From Gossypium raimondii (Eukaryota > Streptophyta > Magnoliopsida > Malvales > Malvaceae), in the NCBI RefSeq assembly GCF_025698545.1, contig NC_068576.1:16004028-16068027 (forward strand): a stretch of DNA of 64,000 nucleotides, given 5' to 3'. Both the position numbers and the translations under genes were made by a program. Positions 1 through 11,047 of the stretch are shown here, in pieces. The notes under the pieces are model-generated. The model made no database searches. It worked only from the letters and a program-made list of their open reading frames with translations, and had not been told where the DNA came from. Positions within the stretch are counted from its first letter, which is position 1, and every line of letters starts with the position of its first letter.

Positions 1-1871
1 AGGAGCATTGATTTTGAGCGAAATGGATGGTAAAAACTTGCCTAATTTTATAAATTCAGATTCAGTCAAGAAGTACCTCACTTGAAGAAAGAGAATGGAC
101 CATGGTGAAAACCCACAAATGGCACTTTGAGTCTTTAAAAAAAAAGAGAAAAAAGGGAGAAGCCAAGGTGAAAACCCGCAAAGGCTGCCTTGAAACCAAA
201 AGGGATTTAAGTTGAAAACCCGAAAGGGGTGGCTCAAATATTGATCAAAATGGGGCATGCGGTGATCTTGTTATACCTGAATTAACAGAAAAAAGGGGGC
301 ATGTGATGTCTGGAGCATCGACAAAGTACTGTAGATCTCCTAAACACGTGACAAACTCAAAACGGTTCTTAGAAGTTTGTACGGAGAAGCTCAAGCTACG
401 ATATCTAGGGCACCTAGTCTTCATATTACTTGTATTGGATTTGCCATTCTTGGAATACTTTATTCTTTTCAAGATGCGTGTGCTCAATCAATTCCCTTTT
501 ATTTTTATATATTATCCTTGATAATTTATTCATTCCGAGATATGCTCCAAATCAATTTTCTTCTTATCCAGTGTTATGATCATTTGACAAGCATGTTGCA
601 TTGAAATAATGACTAATGGACTAACAACACTGTCATAAAGGAAGTTCTGCATATTACTCTGAAAGTTTTTAAATAATACAAGAACTTGAAGTAGGACTAT
701 TGTTTAGAACGCACCAAGTTGGGAATATTTGAGAGGGAAAAGTCTAAATTAAGACTATCTCTTTGGATTTTATTGTCAAAAACATTGATTGAATAAAATG
801 ACAAGATGTCGTATTGGTGACAAAGCTTAAATGAACAAGCAAGCAATGATCACCGAATAATAAGAAGAAGCTATTCTTAGAGAAGAGAATTCTTCATTTG
901 TGCATGAGCATTTGGTATGACTCCCTAGGAATGGTGTAAAGGACCAAAGAGCTTCACATTCTATATCCTTGAATTGCGATAGGAGAGGATTGAGAAAAAG
1001 CCATATTTTTCTACCATTGGGTTACAGTGGGAGAAGGATGGTACAAATTGTGTGTCCTAGTGGATTGAATTTTGAGGATTACAATTGGGGCAATCTGACT
1101 AAGTGTTTCTTTGGAGACGCCAGCCGAGCAAGAAGGCATTGTAGCACGTCAGTGATAAAACCTTAATAAACTTTGAGTAATGATAACCTAAGTGATAAAG
1201 AGGGATCATTCTCGAAAAAATGACATTTTGCATTCATTCAAATGTCATTCATACACGTCTAGTTTGGAGCATTTGATTCATTCTGATCATGACATCCTAA
1301 CCACTAGGCATAATTAGGTTCATAAAATGAATTATACAGGTCATGTTCCCTAGAGAACAGATTGGTGAAACCGCAAATCCTATCTCCTTGAAGTTGCAGT
1401 AGAGTAGATTGAAGATAGCAGGTCTTATCCCCCTGAATTTGCAGTGGGGCAGACTGAAGATGGCGAATCTTATCTCCCTGAAGTTGCAGTACAACAGATT
1501 AAAGTCAATAATCCTATCTCTCTGAAGTTGCAGTGGAGCGGATTAAAATGATGGATATTATCTCTCTAAAGTTGCAGTAGAGTAGATCGCATCAGGTCTT
1601 ATTTCCCTGAAGTTGTAGTAGAGCAGACTGAATAAACCAATCTTATCTCCCTGAAGTTGCAGTGGAGCATATTAAAGTTACAAATCCTATCTCCCTGACG
1701 TTGCAGTGGAGTGGACCGAAGCACCAATTTTTACACCTCTGAAGATGTAGTAGGTTGGAATGAGGCTACGTGAAGAAGAAGCGCACCAAAGTCTAGCACG
1801 ACCGGGCAAAATTGGCCTTTTAAAGTCTTTGCTTCATTCCCGTTACATGATAATTAGCAAAGAGGCGCAGT
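1..1871 (+). mobile_element. 3' internal region of a Ty3-type LTR retrotransposon (truncated at window edge)
   Basis: No long open frame survives. The stretch carries repeated 'gtgaaaaccc' phrases (about 106-225) and then a tandem array, and runs straight into a TG-starting LTR at 1872. Non-coding spacers with such phrases lie downstream of pol in Tat/Athila-type Ty3 elements of plants; that family placement is recollection, not a search result. The purine-rich run just before 1872 could be the polypurine tract. Short frames within it (for example 969-1166) show no recognisable domain. Confidence 0.55.
1375..1745 (+). repeat. Tandem array, about 44-bp period, 8-9 diverged units
   Basis: The core 'tatctccctgaagttgcagt' or a close variant recurs near 1380, 1430, 1468, 1513, 1558, 1600, 1643 and 1687, and a weaker copy begins near 1726. 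Each core is followed by a 'ggagcagatt'-like segment. Spacing is 42-50 bp. The array sits in the non-coding spacer between the lost coding region and the 3' LTR. Confidence 0.8.
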
Positions 1872-4065
1872 TGTGATAACCCATTTTGCCCGGCCCATAA
1901 TTAACCAAATTAAAAAACCAAATAAAAGTATAAAAGTCCAATAATAGTCCAGTATTACAAATCCATTAAAATCCGGGCCCAGATTATATTAAGCCCAAGA
2001 CCAACCTAAAACCCACTAACTCAACCCAAATACTCATTACACCAGTCCAAAAATTAACCCAAATAACTAAGGCCCAATATCCAAATTTACCCAAACCCAT
2101 ATCATCCTAAAACTAAAAAACAGAAACCTTAGCTGAAAACAAAAGGAAAAATAGAAAACCCTAGCCTAAGCTCAGCCGTCACACGCCCCAACGGCAGCGC
2201 CCGCGCGCGCCTCCTTCTCCGCGTGTGCCGCCACGTTTGTACCTTCAAAACGGACTAGGAGAGCCCAAAAGCAAAAAAAAAAACAGTGTAAAAAATAGGA
2301 AAAATAGAGAAATAGGTGTTATTCTCGGGGTATAAAAAGAGTCCCGATTTTATGTATTTTTACTCACGAATGAATCAAAAGAAAACTGAAAGAAGTCAGT
2401 TCAAATACAAGCCACTTTCGAAGTTAGATGTTTTACCTTCTGTTTTTTATTTATTTACTTTCTTTTCTTTTTTTTTTAAAAAAGACCGAAAATAAAAAGG
2501 ATAAAAAATCGTACCTTTTTTACGAGGGAGGTGCCGATTCCGATGAAAATCGATGTTTTTTGGGTTTGGGAGTTGAAAAAACTAAAAAAATATTTGTTTT
2601 GATTTTTCGGCCATTCATGAATGGCGGCTGTCATGGTGATGGCCGACCACATGATGGTCCGTGACCCAAGTGGCCGGATTTGGGAGTTGAGAGAGAGTTG
2701 AGAGGTTTTTTGTAGGTTTTAAAAAAGCAAAGGGATGAAATGAAGTTTTAAAAAAATTTTGGGCTTAAATACCCATTTCAAAACGGCGCCATTTTGAGTT
2801 TTAAGTTCAGAGGCAAAAACGACGTCGTTTTGGCCTTGGGTCCCTCCTTACCCGCGTGTTGACCCGACTAAGTTTTAAAAAAATTTAGTTTTTTTCCTTG
2901 TCTTTGTCTTGATTTTAATTTTGTTTTGTGTTGTGTTTTGTTTATTTATTTTTTATTTACCCTTTTATTTTCATTATTGCATCGTGATTTTTATGTTTAA
3001 TCTTGTCTTTACTTTGTTTGATTTTATTTTTTTTTAAAAACTTTATTATTGTTATCATTATATTATTAGTAATATTATTTTATAGTTTCCATTGTTTTAC
3101 TTATTGGCATATTTTATTCCAAATTGTGTATCTAGATTCGGTCGTATTTTAATTTGGCCTCTTTCAATATTTTCACAAATTATTTTCCTTTTCATTATTT
3201 ATGTATTTATTTTGTTTATTTATTTGTTGTTTTGTTGGTGTTGTCTTTTTATATGCATGCTTTGATCTTATTACCATTGTTATTTGTTTGATTAATGTTA
3301 AAATAGTATATACTATATGATTACTGTAAATTGATGTTATTATATCCATTGTGTAATGTAACTTTTTTATATATATAGCATATCAAATATCTCATTTTTT
3401 ATGTTCGAATTTGCAAAAATATAAAGTCTTCAAAATGAAGATAATATTTCATATTTCGGAAATTGAGGAGTCGCTCCCTAACTTACGGGTTACAATTTTT
3501 TAGAAAATCGAATATCTGAACCACTTTTTAAAAAATACATTTTTAAAATAATCTCAAGATTAATAAAGGGTCGTGTTCTAACTTACGGAATATGGTCTTT
3601 TCTAAAAATCGAGATGATCAAAATTTCTAAAAATAAATAAATTTTTGGTGTTTATTCTCATGTTTGGATTAAAGTATTGTGTCCTAACTCACAAGATATA
3701 ATTCTTTTTCTCGATTAATGTGAAATACACCCTTCCCTTTTTTTAAGTGATTTTAAAAAGGATCATATTTTTAAATCTCTCTTTGAATTTTTTTAATTTT
3801 TCGACATTAAGACATTAATTAACTGATTAGGTACCAGTTTTGGGCATAACGAGGGTGCTAATCCTTCCTCGCATGTAACTGACTCCCGAACCAGTTTTTC
3901 TTAAATTTCGTAGACCAAAATTATTGTTTTAGTAAAATCTAAGCGCTTTATTAAAACAATTGAATCGCAAGGTGATCCGATCACACCTAAAAAATATCGG
4001 TGGCGACTCCATTTTCGTTTTAAAAGTCGACCCCTTTTTTTCAAAATAAAAAAATGGTTTCAGCA
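1872..4065 (+). mobile_element. LTR (probable 3' LTR), 2.19 kb
   Basis: The LTR starts TGTGATAACCC at 1872 and ends ...TTTCAGCA at 4065, giving the canonical TG...CA ends. A TATA-like box, 'gtataaaaag', lies at about 2330 with GC-rich sequence upstream, as expected of an LTR promoter. A 'ggtggcgactcc' phrase lies near the 3' end (about 4000). Sequence beyond 4065 is unrelated to an element interior, so this is probably the 3' LTR in forward orientation. The 5' LTR is outside the window, so LTR identity and age cannot be judged. Confidence 0.6.
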
Positions 4066-4261
4066 GTTTTGTTGTTAGATAAGCCATGGTCAAATCAGGC
4101 TTGCCTGAACCTGTTAAACAACTTGAGATTTTTAAATAAGTTCACTTTCTGTTTCTGGGTCTGCCATATTATATGCGCTGGCGTTATTTTGCGGAGATTA
4201 GATCTGCTAGTGACGTTCCGAAACCAGGAAGCTTGAAATGATCCCTTTGCAGGGTATGTTT

Positions 4262-4745
4262 TTCAAAGGGGTGGAATGCTGATAAAATTTGGAAAGATTA
4301 CAAGTAGTTTTGTGAATTGGATTGGTTTAATTGGTTTAATTTTCTTGTCATTTCTTAGGTTTTGGTTGCTGTTATGAACATCTTTTGCTTGTTCGTACTA
4401 TCCTCCAACAATGGCTATATTGGTATCTGGATTGCTTTGACCATCTTTATGAGTTTGCGTGTGTTTCCTGGTCTTTTGAGGTAATATAGTTCATTTATGA
4501 TTTCATTTATTTTCCATGGTGTTTTCTAACCAATCAAACAGAAAATTTCACTTGGTTTTTTTTTTTGGGAAAGTTCTATATGATTCTAACACTTTCTCAT
4601 TAACATTGTCTTGCAGGATAGGTACTGGCATAGGGCCTTGGAGTTTTCTTCGAAGATGATTGCTTCAACCCAGCATTTTTCAAAGTGGGGTGGAATTGCT
4701 GATAAAATCTAGAAAGATTACAAGTAGATTTGTGGATTTGATAAG
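4262..4745 (+). repeat. Diverged direct duplication of about 65 bp (4262-4328 and 4678-4745)
   Basis: Both copies read roughly 'gggtggaat.gctgataaaat' followed by 'gaaagattacaagtag' and a 'ttgataagtttaattg'-like tail. The copies lie 416 bp apart and differ by several substitutions and one indel. A splice-acceptor-like 'cttgcag' precedes an exon-like stretch at about 4617, which suggests decayed gene sequence, but no family is recognised. Confidence 0.6.
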
Positions 4746-4875
4746 TTTAATTGATTTTGGTGTGATTATATTTTTGAGTTTGGATGGTTCGGATTTACAA
4801 TTAAAATTTCTTGTGGTTCGAATTTTTACATAATTTAATCAGATTTAAGTCACTTCATATTTATAGTTGCGTCAA

Positions 4876-5118
4876 ACTTAGAAATGTTGAATAAACTTAG
4901 AAATGTAAATTCAAAAAAGAAAAAGACAAAGTGACGAGAGGAAGAAGGAAGAAGAAAGGAATACCTGGAAAAATAAGATAATAAGAAAAAAAATAACCTA
5001 GAAATGTTGTTAAATTTCTTTTCAAAGAAACCTAGAAATGTTAGATTGAACCCAAAAAAGAAAAAGGCGAAGTGACAAGAGAAAGAAGGAAGAAGAAAGG
5101 AATACTGGAAAAAATGGA
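4876..5118 (+). repeat. Diverged direct duplication of about 90 bp (4876-4975 and 5029-5118)
   Basis: Both copies run from 'cttagaaatgtt' / 'cctagaaatgtt' through an AAAAAAGAAAAAG tract and 'aagtgac.agag' to 'gaagaagaaaggaatac'. The copies are about 150 bp apart. The rest of 4066-5377 shows no gene. Confidence 0.6.
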
Positions 5119-5377
5119 AATAATTTTAAAAATATACATGTTACAATCTTATTATGTCACTTGTCTCAAATTTAACGACGTTAAAAAGAGGTACTAAACT
5201 ATTTGACAAAAAAATCTTAAGTATTAATTTGGGAAAAGTGGATAAGTTCGTATTAATTTTATATTTAACCTTTTAATTTATTTTCGGGAAACATCTATTT
5301 TAATATTTTTAGCATATTATATTTTTTTATTTTTTATATAAAAATAAAATAGAATAAAATAAAATTGTAATATAGGT

Positions 5378-5529
5378 GTGTCGGGTTCAAGTTTTAGCAT
5401 TTTTATTCGGACTAGGCTTGGACAAAAATTTATGCCCATTTTTCAGGTCAGGCCAAGCTTAGGCCTATCAATCGGACTTAGAATTTTGTTAGGACCCGAC
5501 CCGGCCTAACCCGACCCATGAACAACTCT
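5378..5529. mobile_element. MITE-like relic ending in GACCCATGAACAACTCTA
   Basis: This short block is GC-richer than its surroundings. It carries 'gtgtcgggttcaag' at the left and a reverse-oriented 'cccgacccatgaacaactct' at the right. A very similar terminus recurs at about 8115-8130. The paired CGGGT...ACCCG layout fits a small non-autonomous DNA element, but no clean target duplication was found. Confidence 0.35.
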
Positions 5530-7573
5530 AATATTTAGGAAATAAATTATATTAAAATAATTTAAAACGTTAAATTTTAAGCATCAATGAAATAAAGACA
5601 CGTAATGAGTTTCTAAACCCATAAAAGTTTTATTATATACAATTTCCTGTCTAACACAATTTAACTTTTATTAAAAATAATTAAACTCAATTACAAATCA
5701 AAACCTTTTTGATGATATTTTAAACCTTTTCAAGCTTTTTCCACTTTCATGTGAAATCTTGATTTCTCTTCTGAAAGTTAAGATGATTATGAAATGGGCG
5801 GGAGAGGTGATATACAGAATCTTAAATGATATGTATGAATTTGAAAATTTTTATAAGGCTGACATGATTCTTGTGTTAATTAAACAAGTGTTGTTTGATT
5901 TTAATTCCTTTATTTTGGGCCTTGTATTGACAATCTTTGGTGAGGGGCGTCATGGTTGTTCATACTTACATACATATCACAGTTTATGTAAAAATAAAAA
6001 GAGAGAATTTAAATATATGTTAATATAAAAATAATAAAGATAATTGAAATTGAAATAATAGTAAAAATAGGTAGAAATGAAATTTAATTAAATAAAATGA
6101 TATGAAAAAAAATTAAGTTTCAAGCTCCATTTTGCTCTGGTTTCGAACCAATTTTTGAAAACAAGTCTTCTTCTTTAACTGATAAATCAATTATAGTGAT
6201 CGATGACGCCTCAAACCACCAACCCTTCAATGTGTAAATTAATTACGAGAAACACGTGTCCACGATTTAGCTCTTCTGTATCCTTGCCAACTAGAAGAGC
6301 TCAACTCGAACCAATAACCTCAACTGCGGGAGCCGCTTAGATCCAATTGTTATTTCTCTTAAAGGATCCAACCAACTACTTAATTTGACATAACGAATAT
6401 GTTAGCTGATCAATTCAGTACTTCCAACTGTACACCTATCAACGCTACTCTCTTTTTAACTTAATGGCAATACAACTTTGTGAGTTGATGATGTCTATCT
6501 TTTAAACCGAAAAAATAACAAATATCAAAATAAAAAATTTTAAATTCCAGAATTCTCTAATAATCCAAAGGTTAGCTACTCACAGGATTTAATGTATTCA
6601 ACGGAAGTTTTTTACAAGGTTCAGATTAAAATAAAAAAGAAATATGAAAGAAAGAAAAACGAAAATTTATGGCGCAAAAATAAGGACGGACAGAATGAAA
6701 ATCCAAATTGCAATTCAAGAACAGGACCTCCCTCCCTACGCAAATATATATAACTCTAATCCTACTTTCAACTCTTTAATTTAATGTTAGTATTAAAGAG
6801 TTGTAAAAGAATACCAAGAGATAAAATAGTAAATTATTATCTTAAAGATAAAATATTAGAAAATTAATATTATTCTAATGAAAATTAAAAGTGCTATTTT
6901 TACAAATAAATTTTAAAATAAAAACTTCAAAGTAAATCCTTGTCCATCAATTTGTTATTAGGTTCAAAAATTGTAAGAAAGTCTAATTTCTTATTTTTTT
7001 TTACTTTTCGAGTTTACTTTTGCACTTGATTAAAAATCAAATTATAAATCCAAAATTAATAACATCTCATTTAAGAATTTATCAAAATTAAAGAGGATAT
7101 TGTCATTGATTTATTGTGGTTTAATGATTAAGCAGGGGAGAATAACCATGGTTTAGGAGAATTGGGTGGTATTTTGGTTATTTATTGACTTATCTGTATG
7201 TATCAACTTCTTTTAGAGTGGTATAGGCTTTAAAGATTAATGGAGTTTTTGGGTTGAATGTAGGTGGATGTGTGGTTTTTGTTTGCTTTTGCTCTATTCT
7301 TCAGCAACAACCTTTTAATTGAATCTTGTTCGTAACTTCAATTCCATGTGCTAATGTCAACTTGCTAAAGGGTGTTACTTCATTATGGTAAAATGATTAT
7401 ATTTATAATGGAAATGTTTGATTGTATTTTGCTTTTGATGACAGTGGCTATTACTTGCTTAAGCTTTATAACCTTTTTCCTTTTCTAATAAAATTTCTTG
7501 ACTAACCAAAAAACAAAAACATTTCATGGGTTTGGGTCTTAAATCTTAATACAGATATCCTTAAAATTAATAG
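5530..7573. other. Gene-poor AT-rich stretch
   Basis: No credible gene was seen. The one open frame of about 90 codons (5759-6028) has no recognisable motif and sits in AT-rich DNA. The part at about 6130-6480 is less AT-rich and may be an old insertion, but I cannot place it. Confidence 0.4.
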
Positions 7574-8133
7574 TGCTTATGGTCGGGTCAGGTCGGATCT
7601 AAACATTATATTAATATATTTTATGTTTGTTCAAGTTCATTATAGTCCAAAATATGGATCTAAAATTTTGCTCAAACCTCTTCATATTTACAAAAGCTTA
7701 ACCCAAGCCCATTTTAGGTCCACTCATATTATTTTTAATTTTTTTTAAAAATATTTATATTATATTATTTTAATATTTAATAATTTTATTTTTTTATTTA
7801 TTAAAAGTTTTTATATAGTCATCTTAATATTATTTTAATATTTATATTAGAGTAGTATTATATATTTAGTGTAAGTTTATTTTTTTAATGTGTTCTAAAT
7901 TACATAATATATAAAAAAAACATAATATAAAGTATTATAAACTTAAAAACAGATCGGGTCAAGCCGGACTCGGGCCTTGAATGTTCAAGCTCAAGCTTAG
8001 CCCATATTTTAAATAGACCTAATTTTTTTATCTAGGCTCATTTTTCGGGCCTAATATTTTTATCCAAACCCCCTAAATTTTGAGCGAACTTTTGGGCTTG
8101 GATGCATAACTCGACCCATGAACAGTTCTACTT
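7574..8133. mobile_element. Foldback MITE-like element with GGTCGGGTC / GACCCATGAACAG ends
   Basis: The left end (about 7574) reads 'ttatggtcgggtcaggtcgg'. The right end (about 8110-8130) reads 'actcgacccatgaacagttc', roughly its reverse complement. The interior is AT-rich with further CGGGT/ACCCG pairs. It resembles the relic at 5378-5529. Exact ends and target duplication are not resolved. Confidence 0.4.
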
Positions 8134-8541
8134 AAAACCATTCATCTGTTTACTTGTAATTAAACTATAGTTTATCTTTAGAAACTCAAAAAGCAAATAT
8201 AAGTTCAATAGCTTTATTTAAATGTTTTCTTTTCTACAATCTCATTTGATTTCTAATCAATGGTTTGCATTTACTATTTACATGTGTTATTCCTCCTTTA
8301 CCAATTAACCACATTACATTTAGCATTTGTCCTTTGTTTTACTGTTAAATATTTTGGAGGGTGTTAAAGCTTCAACATATCGCTTAAATATGTTTCATGA
8401 ACATATGGCTTTCTTGTTTGATCGTATGAAAGCTATTTCACATGTCAAAGTTTTCTTTGTTAAAAGTATCACTTTATATATCGTTTTACCTTTATTTTAA
8501 TTTAAGTTTGACTATCTTTAACTTTAGCTAGAGAAAAGGTG

Positions 8542-8573
8542 TTACACTACACCAAAACAGGTTTTTAACGGCG
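8542..8573 (+). repeat. CACTA left target duplication and terminal inverted repeat
   Basis: TTA at 8542-8544 is the target duplication. The terminal repeat starts CACTACACCAAAA at 8545 and continues to a GGCG at about 8573. Confidence 0.93.
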
Positions 8574-8599
8574 TTTTTTTTAGACTTTTAGCTGCGTTT

Positions 8600-8930
8600 T
8601 TTAGCGCCACTAAAGATATTTGCGGCGCTTCCACAAGCACCGTAAAAAATGCCGCTAATGACAACGTCGCTAACGTTTGCAGCGTTTACAGAAATAAACA
8701 CCGCTAAAGGTCATGTTCTTTAGCGGCGCTTGTGCAACAAATACCGCTAAAGAACATGAGCTATAGCGGCGCAAACCAACAAACGCCGCTAAAGCACATG
8801 TTCTTTAGCAGCGCTTTCTTCACAAACGCCGCTACCGCTAAAAGAAATGTTCTTTAGCGGCGTTTTATTCTACAAACGCCGCTATAAAACATGACTTTTA
8901 GCGGCGCTTTTATAACAACGCCACTAATTT
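8600..8930. repeat. Left subterminal GCGGCG repeat array of the CACTA element
   Basis: GCGGCGCTT / AACGCCGCTA motifs alternate in both orientations every 30-50 bases (for example 'tagcggcgcttgtgcaac' and 'aacgccgctaaagcacatg'), often joined by 'catgttctttagc'. In En/Spm, subterminal repeats of this kind are binding sites for the TNPA protein; that role is inferred here. Confidence 0.85.
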
Positions 8931-9145
8931 TGGGATTTTTGTAAAATAAAATTTTCCATTTTTTCAGCCCTCCTGTAGCAACAAATCAAAAGCAACCAGA
9001 TCTAAACTAGCCAAAAGCAATAAATTTATATAATATTTCAAATTAAATGAATAAAATAATATTAATATCAATAAATAACATAGAATTCATATTATTTTTA
9101 CAAAAATGTTAAAAGTTAAAATGATAAAAATATTTATGCAATACA

Positions 9146-10897
9146 CTATGACGGTGGAAGTTGCGACTGCTGAAACATCTTCATCATAGTCTGAAGCTGT
9201 TGTTGGAGTTTGTCGTACTTTTTGCTCTGCTCTGCTTCTCTCGATGCCGCATCTGCTTTAAGTTGTAGCTGGAGTTCTTCATATTTCTTTTGAACCTCTG
9301 CTTCTCTCGCTGCAGCCTCTGCTTCCCTCGCTGCTGCCTCTGCTTTTAGTTGTAGCTGGAGTTCTTCATATTTCCTTTCAACCTCAACTGTGGTCGCTTG
9401 CATCTGAGCCATCTGGTCTTTTAACCTCTGAGCTTCAGCTTGAGCCTGACTCCCCGAAGCCATGTATTGTCATGAAATGGATCCAAAATATTGGGTTGGG
9501 CTAACAAAAGATCCTTGAAATCGAACTCGACCATACCTTTCAGGACCCAAAACTTCAAAAATAATCTGGATATCAATGTCTTCAAGATGAACAGAACTAT
9601 CACTAGAAGCAATCGCTTCGTACTCCGCCTTTTTATTCTTTAGTTTTTCCTAATAAATAAATCACATAGTTAGGAACGCAATATATATTAAAAAAACAAA
9701 TGCAACATAACAATAGTCGCATTACAAGCAATAAATTAAACCATTAGAAAATAAACACTATAAATAAGTAAAACAAGTCAAATCGTATTAAGTAAACGTA
9801 CCAAAATTTCACCAGCTTCAGGAGTCATAGGAGATCCATCTTTCTTGCTATGTGTAATTTCAAAAAGTTGAAGGTGTCCAACTTTTTGACCGGATGACAG
9901 TTCCTACAATATAGTAGTAAAAATATTATTTAATGGAAAGTTATACATATTTGACAGTATTAAAAAAATTAAAAATACCTCAGCCTCAGCTATACATGCA
10001 AAACTTTTCGACCTGGCTGTGTGAATGAATTTTTGTTTCTGCCTGCTGCTTTTTCCAACTCGTTCACGATCCTACGTTATGAAATTTTTAGTACGTAAAT
10101 AGTAAATACTATAAACCAAAATAATTACAATAGTTTGGAAGTACGTTATACCTCGCCTTTCTTCGAATGCCAAAATCTAACCGCATCTTCCCATTGGTAC
10201 CTCAGCATACCCAGCGGGACCTTTTGCAATTCTTCATCGAGGGTTGTTTTTGTCTTATAATAATATTTCTTCAAAGTACTTTTATGGTCTCTCCATCTTT
10301 TTCCCAATGCCTTCTTTACATAAGTATCCGAGACCTCTAAAGCAAACCTCGCCTGCAAAAAACACAAGTTAAGAAAGTAAATATAAATGAAACTAATTCC
10401 CAAGCATTACAGATGACATTAACATTTTGTTACCTTAATATTATCGAGGGCTTGGTTTTTGTTACTATCGGGCATTGATGCCATGACTCGTAGTTGATAG
10501 GCAACATATTCGCATTTCGTGCTAAAATGCCCATGTATCCTGCTAAAAGTCGAGCTTCTGATCCAACAGGCTGACCAAAACTGTTTCTGCATACCTTGAC
10601 ACGCTCAACTGGATCTAACTCGTATAAATCTCTAAGTAGTGTATGTCCTCGACCTCTGCGCGTCCCACCATTTTTAGCTAAAAATGGTATATTATAATAT
10701 AAGAATTTGAAAAATAAATCAATTATAAGTCAACACGCATGTAAATTAAATGTAAAATTACTTTGAACTTCTGTAGGATCCTCAGGTGTAATCGGAACAT
10801 TCGAAGATCCAATTACTGTCTATTGTTCACTATTTGTTTCTGTCGAGTTTGGATCATTTTGAACAATGCTTAGAACTCGCATTTTTCTTCTAGGCAT
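9146..10897 (-). pseudogene. TNPA-like CACTA accessory protein (plant transposase Ptta/En/Spm type), broken
   Basis: The start is taken at 10897 (MPRRKMRVL...). Exons are separated by short introns of about 70-90 bp: about 10897-10763, 10681-10430, 10352-10150, 10072-9980, 9904-9803 and 9650-9146. The region with ALGKRWRDHKSTLKKYYY near 10300 fits the plant transposase Ptta/En/Spm domain, the presumed subterminal-repeat binder. The C-terminal about 100 residues (9463-9146) form a coiled coil of KKYEELQLQLKA units. Damage seen: an in-frame TAG early in exon 1 (about 10825), an apparent 1-bp shift at about 10485 and a TGA at about 9470 just before the coiled coil. It lies 150 bp downstream of the transposase gene on the same strand. 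Confidence 0.8.
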
Positions 10898-11047
10898 TTT
10901 ATCTGCAATACACATAAAATAGTTGAAAACTTAATAACTAATTACAACAATAACAGTACATATAAAATAGTTGAAATATATAATAAGACCAAGATTTAAA
11001 TTATAATATTACATATAATTAAACAATCGTAAAATCTTACTACATCA

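Noticed and set aside
4054..4236. 60-codon frame starting MVSAVLLLDKPW
   Set aside because: It spans the end of the LTR at 4065, so the start belongs to the retrotransposon; it is a chance fusion.
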